From Antitrichia curtipendula (taxonomy: Eukaryota > Streptophyta > Bryopsida > Hypnales > Leucodontaceae): DNA of 64,000 nucleotides. Numbering within the stretch: position 1 is the first letter of the stretch; each line of letters begins with the position of its first letter. The translations under genes and the position numbers were made by a program. This document shows positions 10,429 through 23,587 of the stretch, piece by piece. Under the pieces are notes generated by a model. The model worked only from the letters and a program-made list of their open reading frames with translations, was not told where the DNA came from and did no database searches. Location: NCBI GenBank assembly GCA_951230915.1, contig OX579639.1, positions 11,656,001 through 11,720,000 on the forward strand, given 5' to 3'.

Positions 10429-12499
10429 TATATTGGAACACAGATCCCCAGACCTGAAAGGCACTCAGTGGGAAGTCAAACCCACTCAGAATCTTTGACC
10501 AGGAGTAACAACTGAAGTTTTTCATTTAACAATGATTGGAAAATTACACAGAACCTGCCGGCACACGGGATCAGCCCCCCCAAAATTCGGTCATTTTCTT
10601 CCAAAATCTAACCTCAATTGGGCACTTTTATGAACATTACAAAACAAAAGTGGGTGGAAAAAAAAATGGATGAAATTGCCAATTCTTTTTCAAAAGAATA
10701 TTAAATTTGTCAATATCTAGATGAAATCTATTATTAATAAATAATTTTGTGAATGAATAGTTCGCATAGTTATGAAAGATTTTATTCAATTTACTTCTTA
10801 CATTCATGCATTGGGCAGGGCAAATCGCTCTCTGGTAACTGACCCATTGTTTATCACCTCTCAATACTACAACATAGGTTTTTCTCTTTCTTTGCAAGTA
10901 GGGAGAAATATTGATTAGTTATGGTGCAATTGTAGCGCATTATGAATGGCTCACAAGTCTCTTCATATTGCAACTAGCCCTTGGTTGATTTTGTTTTGAG
11001 ACCTTAGTTAAAAATAAGAAGACCTATAAGACCAATATGGGTAAAACAAAATCTTCAACTAGGAAGTTCATGGTCATTATATTTGAGAATTTTTTGTTTG
11101 AAAAATTATAGAATCCTTCCAAACTCTATTTTTATATAAGAAAAAAGGTCCCCACTCAAGAAACCTGCGCTCTAGATACTCTTAGTTGCTTATGTGGTTG
11201 GAAATGGGTCCTCCCTTACCAATTAACAAAAAAACAAAAAATTGGTAGGTTCTTATTATAATCTTGACTTCAACTCATCCCTTGTGAAAATAAGGAATAC
11301 ATTCTAGAAGGAAATTGTACACCTCAAGTACATGAAAGTGGAATTGGGATGGAGGTGGTAAGAAGGAGGTTTACTTTACTATTAGTAATGTTTTGGAGTT
11401 GAAACTATCGTATACAATTTTTTCAACAATTATTGCATGAGAGCCATGGTAGTTTTAAAGATTGTAAGGTCCAAATCTTTATAGTTTTCAAAAATAGTTC
11501 CCGTGGCATTTTTACACTTGGGATGCTCCAATGGCATTGGAACTAGGATTGCATTTTTAGTGCACTTTATGCACATAGAGAAATTATTACTAAAATTATT
11601 GTTTTGAAACCTGTGTTGTAATAAATTCTTACAAAATTAAGAACATAAAAATTGATATGTAGAAACTTTGATGAATATATAAGCTATAACTTATTTTTTT
11701 AAATTAAAATTGTTTTTATTGCAAAGACTTAGGAATTTCAAACCCTTTTTTCAAACCCCATTTAAAATTGATTTCCAACAAAAAATTGAAGTGAATTAAA
11801 TCACAAGTTAATAGAAAAAATATTTGTGAGGTGAATCATAATACATATAGACCTTATATTATTTTTAACCCAATCAAAAAAATATCATAATATAGATCCT
11901 AAGCAGCCAATACATAGTTTGAATTTTTATTAATACTTTAATCATATATATATTTTTGAGTTGGCAGTCATTATTTTATTTTTCTTCAGCTACAAATGAG
12001 TGAGTTTTTAGCACTAAATTATGATAATAAATTTGATTTTTTACTACATTTATATGTTTTCACAAGTGTAACTAGCCATAAAAGGACTCACTCTGGTAGG
12101 TTACTTAATTCCAAAAATTATCAAATTTGGGGAATATATAGAAACTAACACCAAAATACAGAATCCAAAAGGAAATAACATTTCATAAAGCTTGCAATTC
12201 ACATGGGAGTGTCAAAGTTGATAAATTGTCAATTTGTGACTACATTTTTGGAGTGCCCATAGTATAAAAACACTACCCACAATCAAAAGAGATACTAATT
12301 AGAAACAATCTTTAAGATTTATTTACAAACCAAGATCTTAAACCTTGTTTTCAAATTCAAATACATTAACATCAACAACATTGTTTCAAACTACATTCTT
12401 TTCCTAAACTCCATTTTATTAATCACTGATACATATTTGGGAAGACCAATTGTAGTTGCACTATATTTTCTTGAGTGCATATAAAGTAGAAGATGCATG
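10429..12499. other. AT-rich intergenic DNA, no gene seen
   Basis: No coding or RNA gene is recognised. The part at about 10910-11220 is similar to 63390-63650 near the other end of the window (shared AACAAAATCTTCA and CTATTTTTATATA segments). It is therefore a dispersed repeat. Confidence 0.5.
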
Positions 12500-12798
12500 C
12501 ATTACAAAAAATATGAGGCCTCAACAAGGCCGTGAGTGCTGATTTTCGGGACCCGCGGGTGATATTACGGAAAAAAAAAAAAAAAAAAAAAAAACTTTTT
12601 TTTTTTTTTTTTTTTTCCCAGAAAAAAAAATTGAAAAGTGACGTCACGCTGATGTGGCGCTGACGTCAGCGCTGGCGTGGAACTTCGACCACGTCAGAAT
12701 TTCAGTTTCTGAATTTTTTTTTTTGAGAAAGAACTCCGTAGTATCATTACGGGGTCCAGGCTTAACGGCCTTCCGCAGGCCTCATATTTTTTGTAATG
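12500..12798. mobile_element. MITE-like inverted-repeat element with ~65-bp ends
   Basis: The left end CATTACAAAAAATATGAGGC (12500) mirrors the right end, which finishes ATATTTTTTGTAATG at 12798. Imperfect complementarity continues for about 65 bp, through GGCCTTCC/AAGGCCGT and the GTAATA motifs. The core has a long A run next to a long T run (about 12570-12616) and a GC-rich palindromic stretch with GCTGACGTCAGC (12658-12669). No ORF is supported. Confidence 0.75.
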
Positions 12799-14729
12799 AT
12801 TTGAGATACACAATAGTTACTAAAGTTTTTCATTGCCAGATCCTAAGATCCACTAACATATGGCACTTCCCATTTAGATCATTATTGCATCTCTTAAATG
12901 TTTGAGAAATAATAATATGGTGATGTATTCTACCTCTATGGTGTTGTATTTGAGCACAATATCATTGAGATGCTAAATCAACATCTAAATGAAACATGTT
13001 ACTTTTTTAGTTATCTAGATAACATTGTATGTTTTATTATGCTTTAGTTTTATGCCATTTCAACTTTGAAAATTCACTACTAATTCAAAAAAGTCCCCAA
13101 AAGACATAACAACTTTGAAATTAGACACTAATTCTACTTTTCTTCTAAGGAAATATTTTAGGAAAATATTTCAAGGGATTTGGGATTTTCCCATAATGTT
13201 ATTAGCTAGTAAATGGTTGCTTCACTAACCTCCTACCTTATGAATGCTCAAGGTGTGGTAAATATTTAACCACTTAAGAGCATCGCCACCACGGGCAAGC
13301 CACTTTGCCATGCCAAAGGTTGTTGGGCGGACTCAAGAAGAGTTTGTCTCTAACTGGTCTTGACCATCTTCCATCATCTCCCAGCCTACAATGTCTTAAA
13401 TTAATGAATAGAACCCTTAAAATATGGTGTGCATTCCCTATATTTGAGGCTCAAGTTCCTTAAGATCATTGTACTATACTCATTCAATTGGACGTGATAA
13501 GACCAACCACAAGAAACAAGCCATGATTACAAGAATGTGACAAAATGTGGACTTAGCCAAGACTGAAGTGAATGGGCTTGAAATCCTAATGAGCCGAGGC
13601 TAATTTTCAACAGCTGCACTTGCTTGATACAATAAAACATTTTATAAAGTGAACTTCTATAAGCCAATAACTCTCTAAAGTGATATTATTCCTTCAATCC
13701 TGGCCTAGACAAATTGAAAATGTACAAAATAATTATAAATAAATAAAAACTTTCATTGAATTTGGAGTTCAGATGTCATTTTGGTGAACGTGACTTCAAT
13801 CCAGAATTGAAGCACTACAAAATTGCAATTTACTAAAAAATCTTCAAATGTCATTAATGTTGTAGCCCCTCTCTAAAGCAATAACATCTTTAATGTAATA
13901 TTCTCCTCCGGTCTCGAGGCTCTTACCTTATGGAAGTTGTATTGTATAACCCCTAAGCACTTTGACGTCCAATTTTTGGACGATGAACAAATTGAAACTC
14001 TTGGTTCTTTCTCATTCTACTTGGATGAAAGTCATCCTAATTTATGTAGAGACTTTATCAAGTTGTTGTCCTGTCTAAAGGTTAGATTTGGTGTTACTAG
14101 AGTACATATTTTTCTAAAATTATAAATGTGGAAGTATGTCAAGTGGTTGACCAATCCAAAATTGCATTGACTCTAGTTCAAAACTTGATTTGCAAAAATG
14201 AGGTCACAAATTTTAAGAAAACCAAAATTTCAAAAAAATAACCATGTTAAGAGAACCTCATTTCAAATGCATTCCAACAAATTTCACTAAAAAAATGATA
14301 ATGTTTTGCTAGTAATCGAAATCAAAAGAAATTTTGAAATTTCTCTTTCAAAATTTATTAAAAAAAATATTGGTGATAGCATTGGTGAATCTAACTATAC
14401 ATATGGAATCTAGAACTCAAAATTTACAACTTTCATTTGAATGTGAACTTGGCAAAGTATTCTTCCAAATAATACTTTATGATGATTTTTCCTCAAATTG
14501 TCAATTCTGGAGAGGGGAACAAGGCACGACAGGGGAAGAAAACTATAGAACGGGCCGCTCACATCCCGGTTTGGGTTACGTTATTTGAGGTGGCCATGCT
14601 CTCAACGATAAGTTATAAAGTAGGAGGCTGTTAAAGCAACCCTTTAAAAGCTGATTGCATTTTCAGGGAAGCTAAACTCCTTGAAACAATTTTCAGTAAG
14701 TTTTACTAGGAAGAAAAATGGAATTGCGT
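12799..14729. other. AT-rich intergenic DNA, no gene seen
   Basis: No supported gene. The stretch ending with CCTCCTACCTTATG near 13241 resembles the right end of family C. Small frames such as 13937-14125 lack an ATG start, family resemblance or splice context. Confidence 0.4.
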
Positions 14730-15247
14730 TTAAGGTAAATCAGCCTATGACAGGCCAACTGTCTAATGCAGACATCTACATAACCCCCCCATTACAGTCC
14801 ATTTCAGATTTTTGCTTCTATAATTTAATTAGGTTGGTTAGTGGCCCACATTAGTACATTAGGTGATTGTGATAGAATTAGTAATGACTGTCATAGGACA
14901 CTTACACATTGTTAGTGTAAACTCATCATAAAGAGTTTTTTTTTATTCCTTTGTGTGATGGCCACATTAAAAATTCTTGTGGTTGTGTTAGGAAATCTGA
15001 AGACTGCTTTAGGTGGTAAGATGACCATCATGAAGACATGTTTTATTGATTTCAGATAGTCTACAGACTGTTTTGGAAAAATACTTAAAAAATTCATAAC
15101 AAATTCCTACTTTGTCCAAAAACTAAAATTTTAACTACTTCTTTCATTTCTCAAAGTTGTCTCTGCTAGAAAAAAATCTGATTTTATTTTGCTAATGGCA
15201 ACATACCAAATCAGTCATTCTGCCTGTCATAGGCTGGTTTACCTTAA
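14730..15247. mobile_element. Family C TTAA element (518 bp)
   Basis: The ends TTAAGGTAAATCAGCCTATG (from 14730) and CATAGGCTGGTTTACCTTAA (to 15247) form 25-bp inverted repeats with one mismatch, each bounded by TTAA. The interior (ATTAGGTTGGTTAGTGGCC...) recurs in the decayed copy at about 60288-60816. No ORF is supported. Confidence 0.85.
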
Positions 15248-15392
15248 TCCAAGTCGTTTCATATTTTTTGGACCTTCGTGGAGTTAGTAACAACTTTTTG
15301 AAGTTGAAACGCAGTGGTTTCTAAAAGCAAACCCTTTCTGAAATGTACAATTTTGGTACACTGAAGAAAGTAAAATGTACCTCTGTGTTAAA

Positions 15393-15738
15393 GGGGGCGC
15401 TTTTACAGACCCCTACGGCTTAGCGTTCACAACCCAGTTTGGTGTGGAGTACGAACATTCCACATGTCGTCGTAGCTGTGGTAGAAAAAGCCTTCCATCT
15501 AAGTTGTGATACTTGGGTCTGATTGAGTCCGTGATCACCTGGCCATCAGTTGGGTCGTCTCGATCATAAGTTAAACGTATATGGCCACGTGGGTGTTGTA
15601 AGTTTGTAACATGTCCTTGTTCCATGTCAGTTAGTACTTCTGTAAAAATGACGGAACAAATATCAGATTCGCCAGATGCCATGGCTCAATATAGAGCGCC
15701 CACCTGGGCTCCCTAAAGGTTCACAAGGAAGCGCCCTC
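15393..15738. mobile_element. Putative small element with GGGGGCGCTT / AAGCGCCCTC ends
   Basis: Ten-base ends, GGGGGCGCTT (15393) and AAGCGCCCTC (to 15738), are inverted repeats with one mismatch. They enclose about 345 bp of unusually balanced composition that contains the orphan ORF at 15413-15682. No clear target-site duplication is seen. The ends are short, so a chance pairing is possible. Confidence 0.35.
15413..15682 (-). CDS. Orphan 89-aa ORF, hypothetical protein
   Basis: The frame runs from an ATG in a good plant start context (GCCATGGCA) to a TAG and encodes 89 residues. It is charged and soluble-looking, with no signal peptide, no membrane segment and no motif I recognise. It begins MASGESDIC and has a DRDDPTDGQ acidic stretch at its centre. 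Base composition is clearly more balanced than the AT-rich flanks, which favours a once-coding sequence. No introns or neighbouring exons are evident, and short inverted repeats flank it (15393-15738). It may be a small gene, an exon fragment captured by an element, or chance. I do not assign a function. Confidence 0.3.
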   Translation of the reverse strand: MASGESDICSVIFTEVLTDMEQGHVTNLQHPRGHIRLTYDRDDPTDGQVITDSIRPKYHNLDGRLFLPQLRRHVECSYSTPNWVVNAKP

Positions 15739-16006
15739 ATGCTCCCAAATCAATTACATTCTAATGTACGTACATACATTTGCCTACACTCCTTATTCTG
15801 TAAGGGCTCAAATTCCCAATAATAATAGAAGCCCAATCCCTCCAACATACTGTATCTATACTATTATTCATGTTCAGAGAGTATTTTTTTCTTTTGTCCA
15901 TTTATATATTTTTTTGAAGTTTTTGCAATGCATATTAATTGGATGAAGCATACTTTTCATGACATCCATCATTCATTCAGCAATCATTGAGCATTGGTAA
16001 GGTGTG

Positions 16007-16446
16007 TAAGGTAATATGCTCTTGAAGCGACCAGTTAAGGGCTGGTCCGCCTTTGTCATAGGCTTCCGTGGACAAAATGTTTTTAGATCATTTTTCAGAG
16101 ATTTAAAAGTAGATGTGAAACCTAACACAAGTGGTTCTGTAATTTTCCAAGCATTTTTGAATTACTTATAAATTTTCAAAAGATTCGGGGCATAGGCACA
16201 TATTTGTGAACACAGGTATCTCCAAATCCGTCCAATCATTCAAGAACTATTTTTCCACTCACTACTTCCTACTTTCTTGCTTACTACTTTGGGACATGTG
16301 CGATGACCTTACAAGCCCCAACTTTGAAAAGGAGAAAAAAAAACATTCCAAGCTTTAGTTTGAAATATGTTCTAGCCTTGGTTGGATATAACTACCCCCT
16401 ATAGTTTGGTATGGGGCTCTGGATGAAAATAAGTGGTCCTACCTTA
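16007..16446 (-). mobile_element. Family C-like element, inverted
   Basis: Ends TAAGGTA (16007) and TACCTTA (16446). The interior at about 16130-16190 is the reverse complement of the 4335-4390 part of the family C element at 4093-4507 (a TAAGTAATTCAAAAATGCTT segment). Confidence 0.5.
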
Positions 16447-18477
16447 TCCTTCATAGATCGTCCAGTTGCAAAGTTTGTGATAAGCCATGCTAACCTATAG
16501 TTGTAATTATTATAAACGAATTGTAATGTAAATTTAAGTTTCTATTGTATATTCATATTGCCAGTGGATATTAAATCCAATTTTTTGTAATATCAAGTAA
16601 GACAAACTATTTAGAAAAATAACTTTTAAAACCAAAATTTAGATAAAATGGCATGTTACAGAGTCTAAGGTAATTAATATTGGATGAATGTGTGCAAATT
16701 TTTTCAACTTTGTTTATTAATGTTCCTTGACTGTATTTGCGTTGGACGGAGGTGGAAATTTCCTTGTTCAGATATTATTGATTCCTCTCTCTATATATGA
16801 AGATGTTTTATCCCCTTTTCATAAGAAATAACATTTTAATGTATTTCATTAACTTGCAATTCTCTGCTCTTGATCTAAATTTCAATCATCAAAATGATTT
16901 GTTTTCAAAATGAAATGAAGATTATTACTTCATGTTCTTCAATTTGAAAATCTAATGTTTCACTGACATTTGTGAACTTTGAACCTATGATAGAGTATAA
17001 TCATTTATTGATTATAGAATAATACAAAAATTGGCTTACACCATCAACAATATACTCCACTATGATGAAAACTCCAAAAATTTTAAGTTGATTTGTATTT
17101 GATATAAAAAAATTCTCTTGTTTCTAAACATTTGCAATAATTTCAAATCCTTCTATTTTATTAAAGGTTCTTAAAAATAAGAAAAATATTAATTCATTCA
17201 AAAATTAAATTTTATTCACATAATGTCCAAATAAAGCATCCTAAGTAAATGATAATGTGTTTGACTAGATGCTCATAGACTATCTTTTAATGCATGACTA
17301 CAAAATCTTGATAATTGTATTAAAAAAAGTTGCCCTACAATTTAATGGGCATTTTTGCATGTCTTATAACTTGTATGAACTGTTGCATTAGAAGGTATTA
17401 AGCCCTTATAAAGGGCTTCAAGTACCCTACGTTCCTAGACTGTGGGAACACAAGGACATCATCTGACGTGGCTAAAGTTCAGGCACAACAAAAAATTAAA
17501 TAATGAATCTTTTTTTCTATTTTTTTTTTTCTATTTTAAGAATTATTTTATTTTCTTTTTCTTTTTCTTTTTAAATTTAAAAACATGTCGTTCTTGCACT
17601 ACATTGGGAATAACAAGGAAAACGGGCCTGAAACGGCCCTCCCCTTGCTCCAAATCCTCTCTAATGGTTTTCATCCAACCATGGGAATTGGTAGGCCTAT
17701 ACAATTTCAATGTGTAAAGAAACATAATATAGGTATATCTATTGTATACCATTTGATCAAAGCACATATTTAGACTAATCAAGTTTTTGATCATGTTTTT
17801 TGATCAATTCATTTTTCAATAACAAAATATATATTATAGGTCATCAAAAAGAAAATATAGCTTTCTATTGCTTTACGTAGAGGGGACTATTCTTGTCTTT
17901 GGGGATCTGATTGCATTTCTTTGAACTTCCTACACAATTGAAATGGTAATCTAAAAGTATCCCCTCAAATGGTGGAATCAAAATGAAGGAACCTTTGTCT
18001 ATGTACTTAAACCGCAAGAGGGGATGTTTATTGAAGTTATAAAACGGTGACTATTCAATCCAATTAGTCCACCCTTTTCAACTTCAATTCAACTAGCCCC
18101 ATATATAGTTTTTACTATACTAGAATGCCAAAAAGGCGCATTTGGCCTCAAGTAGGGGTTCCAATTGGGTAGTTAGTTGGCCATTTGGGATATACATACC
18201 TTATACTTTGCGCACCCGCAATGAAGTGGGTACCCCCAAACTGCCACTTTTTGCTATTGTGTTTATTTATTATTATTAGAGAGTTCTAATTTTCATGTTT
18301 TCTTGTTGGCAAGTGAAATGAGGTTCAATGCACCAAAGAACATGACATTTGCCAATTCCTTATGCAAAAGTTATGAAAGATCAAAGTGTTTCTTTGTAGA
18401 TGTTTTGAAACCTACCTACATATTGATTTTAGAGATGTACACAAAGTGACGATGGCGGTTTGGGGTGTAATCCACTA
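16447..18477. other. AT-rich intergenic DNA, no gene seen
   Basis: No supported gene or RNA. Short T-rich runs lie at about 17510-17580. Open frames here are small and lack splice or homology support. Confidence 0.4.
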
Positions 18478-18909
18478 TAAGGTAGTCAACCTCTTTTTGA
18501 TCACCACCTATTTTTGCTAGTTAGGATGCTTTGTTTTTGATCAATTGTGGTTTTGGGTGACAGCTCACGTAATTAGCTTATAGCTCACATAGCACACATA
18601 TTAGGAAGGTGTACATTGAAAGCATACAATGATCACAAGATGTACACTGGAAGCCATAATTATCACCTACATTGAAACATGGTCGTAATCAACCTATGGT
18701 TAGAAATGCGGTGGCCTATATAACAAGAATTGGTTGAACGAAATCTTTACCAAAAAATTCATAATCAGTTTTTGAGAGAAAAAAAGAACAATTCATGAAA
18801 CCCTCCTCAAATTCTATTTCTCCACAGGGAGGGAAATTTTCCCCTCACCATTTGCATATTGAAAATATGGTGAATTGCTTGAATGGTCAGAAAGAGGTCG
18901 GCTACCTTA
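18478..18909. mobile_element. Family C element, GGTAGCCGACCTC subgroup
   Basis: Left end TAAGGTAGTCAACCTCTTT, right end AAAGAGGTCGGCTACCTTA. These are imperfect inverted repeats. The interior is homologous, in inverted orientation, to 19790-20496 (shared segments around CATTGAAAGCATACAATGAT). No ORF. Confidence 0.75.
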
Positions 18910-19129
18910 ATTCATCCAAATTCATCCGAGTTCATCCAAATTCTCACTGCTGATGGGAGGTGCTGAGTCGGCATCCAAATTTTCGCTGCTGACAACTGTG
19001 GGGTTCCCAGCACCGAGATGGTCACTCTCAACCTGAAGAATCACAGGAATGGGCTAAAAGTTGTTGCAAATTGAAAATAAAAATGAACCAACTGAAGGAA
19101 AAAAATACAACAAAAACTCAGAGCCCCAG

Positions 19130-19340
19130 ACGTCCATTTCTTTCGACTGAAACCAGTGCAAGCAAGCTTGACCCTTAAACGTCAACATGGACATTTGGTG
19201 TCTGATGGATGACAAGGAATTCAATGGATGACAGGGAATCCTTTTAGTAGGACAGAAGTGCAACTATTCATCTTCGGGATTTTGTTGTGAAACGGGGAGG
19301 TCTTCTATAGTAGTTTGACTTCCAGTGAGTGCTTTTGCTA
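19130..19340 (-). repeat. Family B fragment
   Basis: Contains the inverted family B segments GACCCTTAAACGTC (about 19170), GACAGAAGTGCAACTATTCA (about 19250) and the CCAGTGAGTGCTTTTGC end. It lacks clean TTAA ends. The copy appears rearranged. Confidence 0.5.
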
Positions 19341-19789
19341 TTTTTTAAGCCAATGATTCACCCAGTAATGAAAAGAGATGATTTCCAAGGTGACCCCTTT
19401 GTCCTTTGAGGGTGAAGTTAACTCCTAAACAATGTTAAAATTGGTCTACGGTTTAGAATATGAAAATATCTACATACTCAGTTGCTTGGGTATTAAAGGG
19501 TTTAATTAAAACCTCTATATTGTTTTGATAAATTTTACATAAAACACAAAAATATATTATAATTTAAAAAAAAATTAGAAACAAAAGGAATTATCACTAA
19601 GTTGATCATGATGTGGCAACTTTTGAACTACTACATCACTATGAAGGAGTACACTTTGCAATAAATGGGACTCTTCTTGTTGGTTGAAAACTTGGAATTC
19701 ATATATTTTTTGGATTCTTTGTTCGTTGCTTGTTGCACAATCAACAAGGAGATAAATTGGCACCTGGCCCCAAAAATGTGCTATCATTT

Positions 19790-20496
19790 TTAAGGTAGCC
19801 GACCTCATTCCGACCATATAAGCAATTTATTGCATTTCCAATATGCATTTGGTCAGGGAAAAATCCCCTCAATGGAGAAATAGATTTGAGGAGGGTTCTA
19901 GAATTTGTTTTTTTTTCCCCCTCAAAGATGAAATAATCATGAATTTAAAAAATAAAAGATTATGTTCAACCCATTCTTGTTATATAGGGCACCACGTTTT
20001 CAACCATAGACTGATTACAAAATCAACCATGCTTTAAAGTAAAGCCCATATTTGTTATATTGAGACTTTTTGCAGATTTTGAGATAGAATGCTAGTTATT
20101 GGAAAATTCATTTAAAAAAATAGTAATTGAATCCAAAAATAAACAATGCTAAAATAGTGATTCTATAATAATATTATAAAAGTTGGTGTTATTACCTATT
20201 TATAAAGAAATACTAGTAAAGAGATAAAGCGGTTTATCTTTGGGTCAAGGATAAAAATGAGATTGCGAAAAGTCTCAATATAATGAATATGACCTATTGT
20301 AGGTGATAATTGTGGCTTCCAATGTACATTATGTGATCATTGTATGCTTTCAATGTACACCTCCCCAACATTTGTGTTGCTTGAGCTCTCACCTAACCAC
20401 GTGAGTTGTCACTCTAAACCACAAATGATTTTAAGAAAACAAAGCAATCTAACTAACAAAAAGAGATAGTGGTCGGAAAGAGGTCGGCTACCTTAA
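19790..20496. mobile_element. Family C element, GGTAGCCGACCTC subgroup (707 bp)
   Basis: Ends TTAAGGTAGCCGACCTC (19790) and GAGGTCGGCTACCTTAA (to 20496) are perfect 17-bp inverted repeats including the TTAA; complementarity continues imperfectly inward. The interior is the reverse complement of the 18478-18909 copy over much of its length. No ORF. Confidence 0.85.
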
Positions 20497-21494
20497 GTAA
20501 ACCCTAAATCCTTTAACTCTCAAGTAGCTGAGTATGTAGTTTTTTTTTGTATTGTGAACCATAGGCCAATACTAGCTTCTAAATATAGGAAGAGACTCAA
20601 AAACAGTTCGGGCATTAAGAACCGCCCCTACAGAAGTGTCCAAAACTGTGCACATGGAATGTAGAAATGGAAATGACTTCATGTGGTGAGAAACTGTCAA
20701 TCCATGTGTGTGATTTTAGGCTATCAAACATGTGACATGGTTCATCATCATGTGTGATTTTACTCATAATAAAGACCTGAATTTGGTGAAGTCTATAGAA
20801 TGAATTTGAAATGTCAAAAAAGAGCAAGAAAAATTGCAAAAAACACATTTGAGGTTGAAACTCCTTTTACTAAAATGCTTCTCAGTCACTCACAACTTTT
20901 TGGATTGATGTGAAATTTTATCCACGCAAACTAGACTAGTATGTGCAACTTTTCCAATTTTTATTTATTAGAAACGGACATTGTAAGAAGAAGAAACAAG
21001 CCGCCGAAGTTCACAGTAATCCCCAAATGTCGGGATTTTGAACTTCGAATTGCTCCCAAACATTCAAAACTACTTGGATTGACATGAAAATCTTACCACA
21101 ACAACGAGACTTTAAGGGAAACATAACCCAACAAGTTTTTTCGGTCCTTGTTGCCAGCCAGAGTTGGCAGGGTTGGACTGTATCAGTGATGCTTCCCCTC
21201 CTGGCCAGGCTTGGAATCAGGGTTTTCTGAATGACCTTGAATATGACCTCACACACCACTTTTGCTTGTGATGGGGGAGTTTGGGGCAAAAGCAATTTCT
21301 TTGCAACAAATATCCCCTCGCAGGAGGGGTTACGAGCCATCCATCCATCCATCTTGGAAAAAGTTTTTTTTTTTTTTTTTAATGAAGAGGCACCCCCAGA
21401 AATTGAAAGAAACGAACCGTAGGTGACATCAAACCAAACGAAGAGGACCACCTCCATGTGGGAGGAATTTGTCATTTTGCATAAGAAGATGGCT
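20497..21494. other. Intergenic DNA, no gene seen
   Basis: No supported coding sequence. The 173-codon minus frame at 21011-21532 runs into the family A element and has no recognisable domain or splice pattern. Confidence 0.4.
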
Positions 21495-22082
21495 TTAACC
21501 ACTAAAGCCCCGCTTGTCCCCTCGGGGGACAATTTGGGTCCGGGTAGGTTTCTATTGTCTCAATTTGAAGTGAAAGTTTTTGAGATTTTTTGAGGTTGTG
21601 TAGCTTTGCAAGAGCTTTGTGGATATATATTTTTTGTTTCAATCGGATGCCGGATGAAAAAGTTATGGCACAATGAGCAATAAATGGAGACTAGTGGGCA
21701 GCCCAAATAAAATTACAAAAAGTCAAACTGAATTTTTTTGAATTTTTTTCCTAAAAGATTATGTTTTTACCTATACGTGAAGCTTTGATTCATTCTATTT
21801 GGACAAGGGATGAGAAAGTTATGGACAATCTTAGTTTTTTGGGCAATTTAAGCATCTTCTTGAAAAAACACTTTTTGTTCAACTTTGAATGCTAATATCT
21901 TCCAGTCCATACGGTGAAATTTGATGAAATTTTTACTACATGATCTCAGACAAGTTAAGTACAAGACCCTACGCTTAAATTTCCAAAAAAACAAAAAAAT
22001 TGGTTTCCTTAAGTAAAAACAACAGAAGTGGTAGTTTTGAGTGATTTTTGGCAGAAAACACCCTCGGGGCTTTAGGGGTTAA
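21495..22082 (-). mobile_element. Family A TTAA element, subfamily A1, inverted (588 bp)
   Basis: Ends TTAACCACTAAAGCCCC (21495-21511) and GGGGCTTTAGGGGTTAA (to 22082). The whole sequence is close to the reverse complement of 5322-5911, making these two the most similar family A copies along with 39357-39969. No ORF. Confidence 0.9.
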
Positions 22083-22216
22083 AGTAACCATTGAAGCGAG
22101 AAGAGTCTTGCTCAGCATCCAGGCTACCCATGAGCGGACTAGTCGGGCAGGGATGGTCAAAGCCAGCCTTTTCCTTAGAATTTTGGAATGTCATGGTGGG
22201 AAGTGGGGACAATCAA

Positions 22217-22687
<471 letters not shown>

Positions 22688-22705
22688 AATTTTGATGAAA
22701 GACGG

Positions 22706-23587
22706 TTAACCCGTGTAGTCCTTAGGTCATTTTTTGGGTGTCATTTTCAATGCAAATAACAAAAGAATTAACTTCTCTCTTTTTCGCTTTTTTTGCATAT
22801 ACAACTATAGGATCTTGTACTAGACTAGTATGAGAATGTGTGCAAGAAATCTCAAAAAGTTTGATTGTATCGATAACAAGATATAAGCTTTTATAGTGAA
22901 GAAAACAAGTTTTGGGGGGTTCTTAGCTTGACTGGATTATGAAAGCTATGAATCTTCTCAACTTAAAATTTTGTACTACAAATTGTGAATTTTTTTATGT
23001 TGAAGAATTGAGTTGAGCATTCAAGGGAAAAAAACCACCAATCCCCCCCTTCCTCCTTTGTAATTTTCATCCTTTAAAAAGTTGTGAAGTTGAAGTAGTA
23101 AAGTACAAGATAGAAGGAAAAACTAAATTGTTGATAGCTTTGAGATGGATTTGAATCACATTAATTCCAATAATAAGATTGTTGTAGAATAACAACCATG
23201 TGCAACTTCTTTTACAAAAAATTGCTAAAATTGAGTTTAGAAACATATCCAATACATTAATTTCTTAAGAATCTACTAAGATTGCCTGCAAAACAAGAAG
23301 TTTTATAACTTTCACATCACTTATCCAAATAGTGTGAATGAAATCTTTCCACATAGACATAAATTTAAAAAATATATATTTCAAGTGTTTTTTTGTTGCC
23401 CACCTTGGCATATTTCGGGCTTATTGTTGTAGAACTTTTTCTCTTAGGCATTGATTGAAAAAAAAATTATATTCCTTGAAAGCTAATTAATTTTCCTATA
23501 TTAAATTTTTTTCAACAAATCTTACAAAAAATTGAGATCATAGGCACTTTCTTGAACCTTCAAGAGTCTCTTGACTTTAGAGGTTAA
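22706..23587 (+). mobile_element. Family A TTAA element, subfamily A2 (882 bp)
   Basis: Starts GGTTAACCCGTGTAGTCC and ends GACTTTAGAGGTTAA. The TTAA ends are retained but the inverted repeats have diverged. The signatures TAGGATCTTGTAC and AACAAGATATAAGC are present. It is homologous to 8004-8750 and, inverted, to 7086-8003. Confidence 0.75.

Noticed and set aside
21011..21532. 173-codon minus-strand frame
   Set aside because: It runs into the family A element at 21495, has no recognisable domain, and fits no splice structure.
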